Source of the DNA: Lentzea sp.
Lineage (GTDB): Bacteria > Actinomycetota > Actinomycetes > Mycobacteriales > Pseudonocardiaceae
DNA: 14,026 nucleotides
Direction: 5' to 3'
NCBI GenBank assembly: GCA_030146905.1
Contig: JASLAV010001145.1
Coordinates: forward strand, 1-14,026
Shown: one piece after another, positions 6,902 to 14,026 of the stretch
How the letters are laid out: the number at the start of each line of letters is the position of its first letter
Position numbering within the stretch: the stretch's first letter is position 1
Notes under the pieces: model-generated
The model's database searches: none
What the model was told of the DNA's origin: nothing
What the model saw: the letters and a program-made list of their open reading frames with translations, nothing else
Made by a program: the position numbers and the translations under genes

Positions 6902-7536
6902 TCACCTCCCCACCCGTGCCCACGGCGTGAGCAGACGTCCGGCCAGCAACAGCAACCCGTCCGCGAGCACCGCCAGCACGACCGTCCCGATGAGGCCCGC
7001 GAGGACCTTCTCCGTGTGGTCGGTCTGGTAGCCCTCGGTGAAGAGCTGGCCGTAGCCGCCAAGGCCGACGAGCGCGCCCACGCTCACCATGCTGATGTTC
7101 GACACCGTCGCGACGCGCAGTCCCGCGATCGTGACCGGCAGCGCGAGCGGGAAGTCGACGGTCAGGAACCGGCGCAACGGCCGGAACCCCATCGCGTTCG
7201 CCGCGGCCGTCACGTGACCCGGCACGGCGGAGAGCGCGTCCGCGACCGACCGCACCATCAGCGCGACCGTGTAGACCACCAGCGGCACGATGACGTTGAT
7301 CTCGTCGAGGATCTTCACGCCGAGCAGCACCGGGGTGATCACGATCAGCGCGATGGACGGGATCGTGAACAGGACGTTGGCGAACGGGAAGAGGATCGCG
7401 CGGGCCGTCGAGGACCGGCTCGCCACCCACCCGAGGGGGATGGAGAGCACGAACCCGATCAGCACCGGCACGACGGAGAGCCGCAGGTGCACCTCGGTGA
7501 CCTCCCAGAACCTCCCCCAGTTCTCGAGGATCCAGG

Positions 7537-7540
<4 letters not shown>
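6902..7540 (-). CDS. ABC importer permease 1, OpuC/ProW type
   Basis: First of the two permeases of the quaternary-amine importer, 212 residues. Hydrophobic segments are at about 21-40, 48-74, 81-97, 131-162 and 181-204. The coupling-loop signature is AANAMGFRPLRRFLTVDFP followed by LALP, near 113-134. The segment VGLGGYGQLFTEGY near 158-171 is typical of OpuC/ProW permeases. The GTG at 7538-7540 overlaps the ATPase stop in a GTGA junction, so the protein depends on upstream translation. It pairs with the downstream permease to make a heterodimeric channel (inferred from the operon). Confidence 0.93.
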
Positions 7541-8619
<1,079 letters not shown>

Positions 8620-8750
8620 CCGAAGATCCCTCCGGTCGTGACGGCCACCCCGTTCGGACCGCCCTGGATGTAGATCCCAGAGACCTTAACTCGTTCGGCG
8701 TACCCCGGCACAGCGTTCCACTATGTGACAGGCCGTATGGTTTACCGCTT
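8620..8750. promoter_or_regulatory. Divergent promoter region between importer operon and BpsA-like gene
   Basis: This 131-bp gap must hold start signals for both directions. On the minus strand TAAGGT (8683-8688) fits a TANNNT -10 element and would leave a leader near 57 nt for the importer, but I find no convincing -35. The plus-strand signal is listed separately. No clear shared palindrome for a common regulator was seen. Confidence 0.35.
8736..8741 (+). promoter_or_regulatory. -10 element for a probable leaderless BpsA-like transcript
   Basis: TATGGT fits the actinobacterial TANNNT -10 consensus and ends 9 bases before the GTG at 8751, so transcription would start at or next to the start codon. 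No Shine-Dalgarno sequence precedes that GTG, consistent with a leaderless message. The -35 region is poor. Confidence 0.4.
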
Positions 8751-10301
8751 GTGACGATCGACCAGGTTCGGCAGTTGGTGTCGGAGCGCGGAGTGCACGC
8801 CCGCAAGCTCCGCGAGGTGTTGTCCCTGCTCAGTGAGGACTGGCACCCGCTGTCCGAACTCGTGCGCCTGCCGGCCGTGCCCCGGCGCACCGTCCAGGAC
8901 CTGCTGAAAGCCCTGGGTGACGACGCCGAATCTTCAGACGATCGTTACCGCATCGCGCCCGGTCTGGTGGCCTCCTACCGCGCCGAGTTCGGCGTCTCGG
9001 GTGTCCGCGACCACACGGACGTGCTGCGGCAGATCCTCGTGGACATCGCCGACGTACCAGCGCCTCTGTCCTCGCTGGACCACGTTCAGGCGACCGCTGA
9101 GACCGCTCTCAACCGCGCGGTGTGGCTGAACTCCACCTACGACCTGGCGGGCAAGCGGCTGCTGTGCCTTGGCGACCACGACCTGACGTCGCTGGCCGTC
9201 GCCGCGGTCAACCCCGCCGTGTCGATCACGGTCGTCGACCTGGACGAGCGCCTGCTGGAGTTCATCGACTCACGGGCGGCCACCCGCGAACTCGACGTCC
9301 GAACCTTGCACTGCGACATGCGTTTCGGGCTGCCCACCTCGGTCCTGGAATCGTTCGACCTGGTGTTCAGCGACCCGCCCTACACGCCGGAGGGCATGGG
9401 CCTGTTCGCAGGACGTGCCGTCGAGGCGCTCGGGGACATCGCAGCCGGACGGGTGCTGCTGGCCTACGGCTTCTCCGACAGGACGCCCGCGCTGGGCCTG
9501 AAGGTCCAGCAGGAGCTGCAGAAGCTCGGGCTCGTCTTCGAGGCGATCCTGCCCGCGTTCCACCGCTTCGACGGCGCGCAGGCCATCGGGTCCGCCGCCG
9601 ACCTGTACGTCTGCCGGCCGACCGGACGTCGCGCGGTCGCGGGCGGCACGCGGATCTACACGCACGGCGCGCAGTCCGTGGAGTCCTCGGGACCGTCGAA
9701 GGAAGCGCTCGCGGCCCTGTCCGAACTGGCGCCGCGTCCCGAGTCCTCGCCGCCGCCCAAGCCGCGCGCCGCCGGGTGGGCCGAGCCCGTCGGCAAGGGC
9801 GCCGCGTCGCTGGCCGTCGACCTGTCGGCGGATCCGGGACCGTGGCTGCTGCGGACGCTGCTGTCGTCGTCACCGGCGCGGCTGGCGTGCCTGGTGCCGA
9901 ACAACCACCCCGCGGTGTCGTCGGAGGCGGGCCAGAAGGAGCTCCAGGAGCTCGTGGCGACGCGGTTCAAGCTGAAGTTCCTGCGCAACAACCCGGATGC
10001 CAAGACCACGATCGTCGTCGCCGATCAGGTCCTGACCGGAACGTTGTCGCTGGGCGACCGCACGGTCCGCGAGGTGCTGATGAAGGCGCACGGCAAGCTG
10101 AGCAACGTGTGGCGCGAGGCGTTGATCACCGCGTCGCAGGGCGTGCTGACCAAGAGGCAGGCCGCCGAGATCGTCGACAACGCCGCAGTGGCGTCCGACG
10201 ACCTCGACCTGAGGCTGATCGACCTGCCCAAGCACCGGATCGCGGCACTGCTGCCGGAGATCTCAGCCAGCGCGCGGTATGTGGAGCGGACCGAGGGCTA
10301 G
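8751..10301 (+). CDS. Bis-aminopropyl spermidine synthase (BpsA)-family protein with C-terminal extension
   Basis: The 516-residue protein has a winged-helix-like N-terminus (about 5-75, with WHPLSELVRLPAVPRRTVQDLL) and a Rossmann core of the BpsA family (about 125-290). Core landmarks are LCLGDHDLTSLAV (138-150), the nucleotide-binding acid in VVDLDE (161-166) and DPPYTPEG (208-215). The characterised member, from Thermococcus, transfers aminopropyl groups to spermidine to make branched N4-bis(aminopropyl)spermidine. Actinobacterial homologues are, as far as I know, uncharacterised; aminopropyl transfer or methyl transfer are both possible. The family motif I recall as GDDD reads GDHD here. 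After a Pro/Ser/Ala-rich linker (about 315-350) comes an unrecognised domain (about 355-510) with LACLVPNNHPAVSS and FLRNNPDAKTTIVVADQ. The GTG start lacks a ribosome-binding site and may be leaderless. The 3' end overlaps the convergent cyclic-di-GMP gene. Confidence 0.85.
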   Translation: MTIDQVRQLVSERGVHARKLREVLSLLSEDWHPLSELVRLPAVPRRTVQDLLKALGDDAESSDDRYRIAPGLVASYRAEFGVSGVRDHTDVLRQILVDIADVPAPLSSLDHVQATAETALNRAVWLNSTYDLAGKRLLCLGDHDLTSLAVAAVNPAVSITVVDLDERLLEFIDSRAATRELDVRTLHCDMRFGLPTSVLESFDLVFSDPPYTPEGMGLFAGRAVEALGDIAAGRVLLAYGFSDRTPALGLKVQQELQKLGLVFEAILPAFHRFDGAQAIGSAADLYVCRPTGRRAVAGGTRIYTHGAQSVESSGPSKEALAALSELAPRPESSPPPKPRAAGWAEPVGKGAASLAVDLSADPGPWLLRTLLSSSPARLACLVPNNHPAVSSEAGQKELQELVATRFKLKFLRNNPDAKTTIVVADQVLTGTLSLGDRTVREVLMKAHGKLSNVWREALITASQGVLTKRQAAEIVDNAAVASDDLDLRLIDLPKHRIAALLPEISASARYVERTEG

Positions 10302-13300
10302 TATCGCGCGGAACTCCTTGGGCGGCACCGGACGCGAGAACAACCAGCCCTGGTAGGCGTCCACGCCGACCCCGCGCAGCACGTGGAACTGCGTGGCCGT
10401 CTCGACGCCCTCGGCCACGCACTTGCGGCCCATGGCGCGGGCCATGTCCACCACGGCACGGGCGACGGCGAAGTCCGACGAGTCGTTGCCCACGCCGGAC
10501 ACGAAGCGCCGGTCCACCTTGATGATCTGCGCCGGCAGGTCCTTCAGGCGGGCCAGCGACGAGTAGCCGGTGCCGAAGTCGTCCACCGCGAACTGCACGC
10601 CGCGCTGCACCAGCTCGTCCATCGACTGGCGCACGCGGGACGGCAGGTCGACGAACGCGGTCTCGACCAGCTCCAGCACCACGCGTTCCCACGGGACGCC
10701 GGACTCCATGATCGCGTTCGAGACGATGTCGACGAACTCGGGATCGCCGGGCACGAGGCCCGCGAGGTTCACCGCGACGGACACCGGGCGGCCGTCGGGC
10801 GCGGGCCAGGTGGCGGCCTCCTTCAGCGCCGTGCGCAGCACCCAGCGGTCCAGCTCGCGCATCAGGTCGCCCTGTTCGGCGACCGGCAGGAAGACGTCCG
10901 GCGGCAGCAGCCCGCGGTCGGGGTGCGGCCAGCGCACCAGCGCCTCCGCGGTCAGCACCGAGCCGTCCACGCCCACGACCGGCTGGTAGTGCAGCGCCAG
11001 GCCGTCGTGCTGCAACGCCTCGCGCAGCTGGCCTTCGAGGTGCACCTGGCGGTCGGCGGAGGCGATCAGCGCCGCCGACGCGAGCGAGACGCGTCCGGCG
11101 CCGTTGCGCTTGGCCTCGAACATCGCGGCGTCGGCGAACCGCAGCAGGTCGGCACCGTTGGCGCGCGAGCCGTTCGGGACGGCGGCACCGATCGACGCCG
11201 AGACGCGGACCAGCTGGCCATGCACCGGGACGGCGGTGCGCAACAACGACGCCACGCGCGTGGCCAGCGCGTCCACGCCGCCCACGGCGTCGATGTCCTC
11301 GGAGATGATCACGTACTCGTCGCCGGACAGGCGGGCGGCGGTGCAGCCGTCGGGCAGGCCGCCCTCCAGGCGCCTGGCCAGCGCCACGAGCAGCTCGTCG
11401 CCCGCGTCGTGACCGAGGGAGTCGTTGACGCGCTTGAAGTTGTCGATGTCGCAGAAGAGGACGGCGACCTTGGAACGGCCGGGGCCGTCGAGCACCTTGC
11501 CGAGGATCTCCTTGACCAGCGCGCGGTTCGGCAGCCCGGTCAGCTCGTCGTGGGTGGCCTGGTGGCGCAGGGCCTCGGCGGCACGGCGGCGTTCGGTGAT
11601 GTCCAGGAACACGATCAGCCAGAAGCGGCGGCCGTCGTCCTGCACCGACAGCGCGATGTGCAGCTCGCAGTAGACCTTCTCGCCGTCGGGGCGGACGAGG
11701 ATGCGCTGCGGGATCTTCTGCGTGCGCTCGGCGGCCCACTGCAGGCCCGGCGAGGTGTCCTCGGGGTGGGTGAGCTGCTCGGCGGTCATGCCGCGCAGCT
11801 GCTCCAGCTCCATGCCCAGCAGGTCGCACAACGCGTCGTTGGCGTCGACCAGGCGCTCGCCCTCGTCGAACAGCCCGATGCCGACGGGCGTGACGGACAC
11901 GAGGTCGGTGAAGCGCTGCGAGGAGCGCTTCATGCGGGCCTCGGCCGCGCGCTGCTCGGTGACGTCCTGGGCGGTGCCGACGGCGAGCTGCTTGCCGCGG
12001 GCGTCGTGGACGATCATGCCGTGGCAGCGGAAGATGCGGGTCGTGCCGTCGCGGCGCACCACGCGGTGCTCGCACTGGACGGCGACCTCGTCGACGGCGA
12101 GCTGGCGCCACAGGTCGTCGACCCAGGCGCGGTCCTCGGGGTGCACGAGGTCGAGGTAGTAGCGGTAGTCGCCCGCCACGTCGGCGGGGATGTCGTAGAG
12201 GTCGCGCAGCATGTCCGACCACACGACCTCGCCGGTCGCCGGGTTCCACTCCCACATGCCGAGGCGGGCCGCCTGCTGCGCGTCCGCCAATCTTCGGCGG
12301 TCCTCGCGCATCTGGCGTTCCAGCGCACGCGCTTCGGTGACGTCCTGGATCGTGCCGTGGTAGCGCTCGATGCGGCCGGACGGCGCGATCTCCGCACGCG
12401 CGCGGCACATGTAGACGCGTTCGCCGACCTCGCTGCGGACCTCGATCTCGACCGGCTCGCCGTCGCTGGCGTGCAGCAACGAGTGGCGGATCGCCTTGAC
12501 GGCTTCCCTGTCGTCCGGGTGCACGCCGCTGAGCAGGTCGTCGTCCGGCGTCATGCCCAGCTCGGCGTACATCTCCAGCAGCACTTCGCTGCGGTGCACG
12601 GCGCGCGTGCCGGTCTCGTAGGCCCAGCTGCCGATGCGGGCGATGCGCTGCGCCTCCAGCAGCCGCGCCCGTTCCTGGGCGAGCTCGGTGGCCGCGCGCT
12701 TGGACTCCGTGATGTCGCGGATGTAGCCGGTGATCTTGTCCAGGCTGCCGGCGTCGTCCAGTCTCGCCTCGGCGACACCGCGGATCCACCGCAGCTGCCC
12801 GTCGGGGCGCACGATCCGGTACTCGATGTCGATCGGGTCGCCGGTGATCTCGCGGCCGTGCCAGTACGTCTCGACCATGTGGTGGTCGTCGGGGTGCACG
12901 ACGTCGAGGACGGCCTGTGCACCCGGCACGACGGCGCCGCGTTCGATGCCGAGGAGTTCGTAGTGCGTGTCCGACCAGACGGTCAGGCCGGTCCTGGGGT
13001 CGAACTCCCACGAGCCCAGCTCCGCGACCCTCTGCACCTTGCGCAGCCGGCGCTGTTCGTCGCGCAACGCGTCCGCGGCCGAGGCGAGGTCGGAGACGTC
13101 GATCAGCAGGACGGCCTGCAGGCCCGTTCCCGGTACGGCGGTGCGGGCGACGCGCACCGGCAGCTCGGTGCCGTCCGCGCGGGACAGGCGGAGGTCGGAG
13201 GCGTTGCCGACGAGCAGCTCGCTCAGCGGGTGCCCGACGATGTCGTCGGTCCCCTGTGCGCCGGCCAGCTCCACCGCGGCCCGGTTCGCCTGCATGACGA

Positions 13301-13427
13301 CGCCCTTGCCGTCGACGAGCAACGACGGCGTGTCGGGCAGGGTAAGCCCGTCCAGCGTCACCGGAGGCTTCTCAGCCGTCCGTGCACGGCCGTTCACCAC
13401 CGTCGCGCGACCCACCCACTTGGGCAC
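10263..13427 (-). CDS. Five-PAS GGDEF-EAL cyclic-di-GMP turnover protein
   Basis: The protein makes and/or degrades the second messenger cyclic di-GMP in response to signals read by PAS domains. From the GTG at 13425-13427 it has 1054 residues: PAS domains at about 27-114, 137-243, 263-367, 386-494 and 503-614, a GGDEF domain at 622-785 and an EAL domain at 790-1040. No membrane segment is seen, so it is cytoplasmic. The GGDEF signature is SGDEY (701-705), with CDIDNFKRVND and GHDAGDELL intact and no RxxD inhibitory site in front. The EAL domain keeps EAL (828-830), VNLAG, ELVETA, DDFGTG (from 949), KVDRRF and AEGVET (1005-1010), so it looks catalytically complete. An in-frame GTG at 13505 would add 26 residues, but its ribosome-binding site lies in a hairpin; the chosen start is preceded by GGGAGAGGGTGGG. 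The 3' end overlaps the BpsA-like gene by 39 bp. Confidence 0.93.
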   Translation of the reverse strand: MPKWVGRATVVNGRARTAEKPPVTLDGLTLPDTPSLLVDGKGVVMQANRAAVELAGAQGTDDIVGHPLSELLVGNASDLRLSRADGTELPVRVARTAVPGTGLQAVLLIDVSDLASAADALRDEQRRLRKVQRVAELGSWEFDPRTGLTVWSDTHYELLGIERGAVVPGAQAVLDVVHPDDHHMVETYWHGREITGDPIDIEYRIVRPDGQLRWIRGVAEARLDDAGSLDKITGYIRDITESKRAATELAQERARLLEAQRIARIGSWAYETGTRAVHRSEVLLEMYAELGMTPDDDLLSGVHPDDREAVKAIRHSLLHASDGEPVEIEVRSEVGERVYMCRARAEIAPSGRIERYHGTIQDVTEARALERQMREDRRRLADAQQAARLGMWEWNPATGEVVWSDMLRDLYDIPADVAGDYRYYLDLVHPEDRAWVDDLWRQLAVDEVAVQCEHRVVRRDGTTRIFRCHGMIVHDARGKQLAVGTAQDVTEQRAAEARMKRSSQRFTDLVSVTPVGIGLFDEGERLVDANDALCDLLGMELEQLRGMTAEQLTHPEDTSPGLQWAAERTQKIPQRILVRPDGEKVYCELHIALSVQDDGRRFWLIVFLDITERRRAAEALRHQATHDELTGLPNRALVKEILGKVLDGPGRSKVAVLFCDIDNFKRVNDSLGHDAGDELLVALARRLEGGLPDGCTAARLSGDEYVIISEDIDAVGGVDALATRVASLLRTAVPVHGQLVRVSASIGAAVPNGSRANGADLLRFADAAMFEAKRNGAGRVSLASAALIASADRQVHLEGQLREALQHDGLALHYQPVVGVDGSVLTAEALVRWPHPDRGLLPPDVFLPVAEQGDLMRELDRWVLRTALKEAATWPAPDGRPVSVAVNLAGLVPGDPEFVDIVSNAIMESGVPWERVVLELVETAFVDLPSRVRQSMDELVQRGVQFAVDDFGTGYSSLARLKDLPAQIIKVDRRFVSGVGNDSSDFAVARAVVDMARAMGRKCVAEGVETATQFHVLRGVGVDAYQGWLFSRPVPPKEFRAILALGPLHIPRAG

Positions 13428-13508
13428 CGACCCACCCTCTCCCGCATTCACCGCCCGCGGCAATTCGGGTGGGCACGACAACGGCACCCGAACGGCGGCA
13501 AACACGAA

Positions 13509-13540
13509 CCCTCTCCCCGGGTGAACACCCGAGGAGAGGG
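13509..13540. repeat. 32-bp interrupted palindrome upstream of the cyclic-di-GMP gene
   Basis: CCCTCTCC (13509-13516) pairs with GGAGAGGG (13533-13540), and CGGGTG (13518-13523) with CACCCG (13526-13531). The two arm pairs are separated by one mismatch on each side, and AA lies at the centre. On the minus strand it is followed by TTCGTGTTTG, so it may terminate the malic-enzyme transcript. It could also be an operator or leader structure for the PAS gene. Confidence 0.7.
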
Positions 13541-13673
13541 ACGGTAGCGCTTCGGACGGTCATCGCCCACCCCTGCACGGGTTAACGAAAAGCCACGTTC
13601 GTGGTTCCGGTCGAAGTGCAGATGAAAACGGGTGGCGAATGCGGGCCGGGTTCAGAACCGGCTCAAGCCCAGC
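13541..13673. other. Intergenic region between malic enzyme and PAS-GGDEF-EAL gene
   Basis: No gene is supported here. It holds a 12-bp palindrome CCACGTTCGTGG (13593-13604), a GTTAAC beside an A-rich run (13581-13591), and a bulged stem of GCCGGGTT against AACCGGC within about 13645-13662, just past the malic-enzyme stop. The last could help end that transcript, though no U-tract follows directly. The promoter of the PAS gene is probably in this stretch, but I cannot place it confidently. Confidence 0.4.
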
Positions 13674-14026
13674 TCAGGCCACCCCGTCCGCCTTCGCGGC
13701 GACGGCCACGGCGGCGGCGACCTCAGGCCCGACGCGCGGGTCGAGCGCGGAGGGAACAATTCGATCTGGGCCCAAATCATCTTTCGCGACGGCGAGAATT
13801 GCGTCGGCCGCCGCGAGTTTCATGCCCTCGGTGATCCGTCGCGCACCCGCGTCGAGCGCCCCGCGGAAAATGCCGGGGAACGCGAGCACGTTGTTGATCT
13901 GGTTCGGGAAGTCGCTGCGGCCGGTCGCGACGATCGCGGCGTGCCTGGCGGCGACCTCCGGGTGCACCTCGGGGTCGGGGTTCGAGAGCGCGAAGACGAT
14001 CGAGTCGTCCGCCATGCTCGCGATCA
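13674..14026 (-). CDS. Malic enzyme, C-terminal part (5' end beyond window)
   Basis: Malic enzyme decarboxylates malate to pyruvate with reduction of NAD(P)+, linking the TCA cycle to pyruvate. Only the last 116 or so residues are in the window, out of the roughly 400-470 usual for bacterial forms; the frame stays open through the right edge, so the internal ATG at 14013-14015 is not the start. Seen are IVFALSNPDPEVHPE, the strongly conserved GRSDFPNQINNVLAFPGIFRG, and the C-terminal ITEGMKLAAADAILAVA, all of the NAD(P)-binding domain. Cofactor preference cannot be decided from this part. The local sequence near 13750-13800 is a little less GC-rich than its surroundings. The gene ends in TGA 246 bp upstream of the PAS-GGDEF-EAL start, on the same strand. 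Confidence 0.95.
   Translation of the reverse strand, partial: IASMADDSIVFALSNPDPEVHPEVAARHAAIVATGRSDFPNQINNVLAFPGIFRGALDAGARRITEGMKLAAADAILAVAKDDLGPDRIVPSALDPRVGPEVAAAVAVAAKADGVA

Noticed and set aside
5335..7062. An apparent 575-residue minus-strand fusion covering permease 2 and the lipoprotein
   Set aside because: The first half is an out-of-frame reading of the permease genes that happens to enter the lipoprotein frame. The lipoprotein has its own ATG, ribosome-binding site and signal peptide.
10126..13011. A 961-codon minus-strand frame over the same region
   Set aside because: Arg/Pro/Ala-rich low-complexity translation in a shifted frame of the PAS gene, running on into the BpsA-like gene on the other strand; no motif.
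10383..13547. A 1054-codon open frame on the plus strand, antisense to the PAS-GGDEF-EAL gene
   Set aside because: Its product is Arg/Val/Leu/His/Gln-rich with no domain, and the opposite frame encodes clear PAS, GGDEF and EAL domains. High third-position GC leaves such shadow frames open.

Overview
The window is high-GC, densely packed chromosomal DNA with GTG/TTG starts, many 4-base stop/start overlaps and strong third-position G/C bias. It suggests a filamentous actinobacterium, most likely of the Pseudonocardiaceae group (inferred from gene content and codon style only; no rRNA or tRNA is present). I see no mobile element, CRISPR array or phage gene.

Layout. (1) 1-2764, minus strand: histidine-utilisation genes hutH and hutU, translationally coupled by an ATGA overlap; hutU runs off the left edge. 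(2) 2845-4322, minus strand: a two-gene unit of an ECF (SigE-family) sigma factor and a single-pass membrane protein, probably its partner. (3) 4436-5221, plus strand: an IclR-family regulator, a candidate HutR because IclR proteins control hut genes in other actinobacteria and a 16-bp palindrome resembling the corynebacterial HutR site lies upstream of hutH. (4) 5335-8619, minus strand: a four-gene OpuC/ProU-type quaternary-amine ABC importer (ATPase, permease, permease, lipoprotein) ending in a strong intrinsic terminator. (5) 8751-10301, plus strand and divergent from the transporter: a homologue of the branched-polyamine synthase BpsA with a long C-terminal extension. (6) 10263-13427, minus strand: a five-PAS GGDEF-EAL cyclic-di-GMP protein whose 3' end overlaps the BpsA-like gene tail to tail by 39 bp. 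(7) 13428-13673: a 246-bp intergenic region rich in palindromes. (8) 13674-right edge, minus strand: the C-terminal part of a malic enzyme.

Working together: hutH and hutU carry out the first two steps of histidine breakdown to glutamate (histidine to urocanate to imidazolone propionate), and the IclR protein is their likely controller. The sigma/membrane-protein pair sits between regulator and structural genes without an obvious metabolic link. The importer takes up a compatible solute or another quaternary amine. Its divergent neighbour belongs to a family whose characterised member makes a quaternary-ammonium polyamine, which is a speculative but testable link. The most interesting items are the putative HutR operator, the BpsA-like protein in a presumed mesophile beside a quaternary-amine importer, and the palindrome cluster in front of the cyclic-di-GMP gene.
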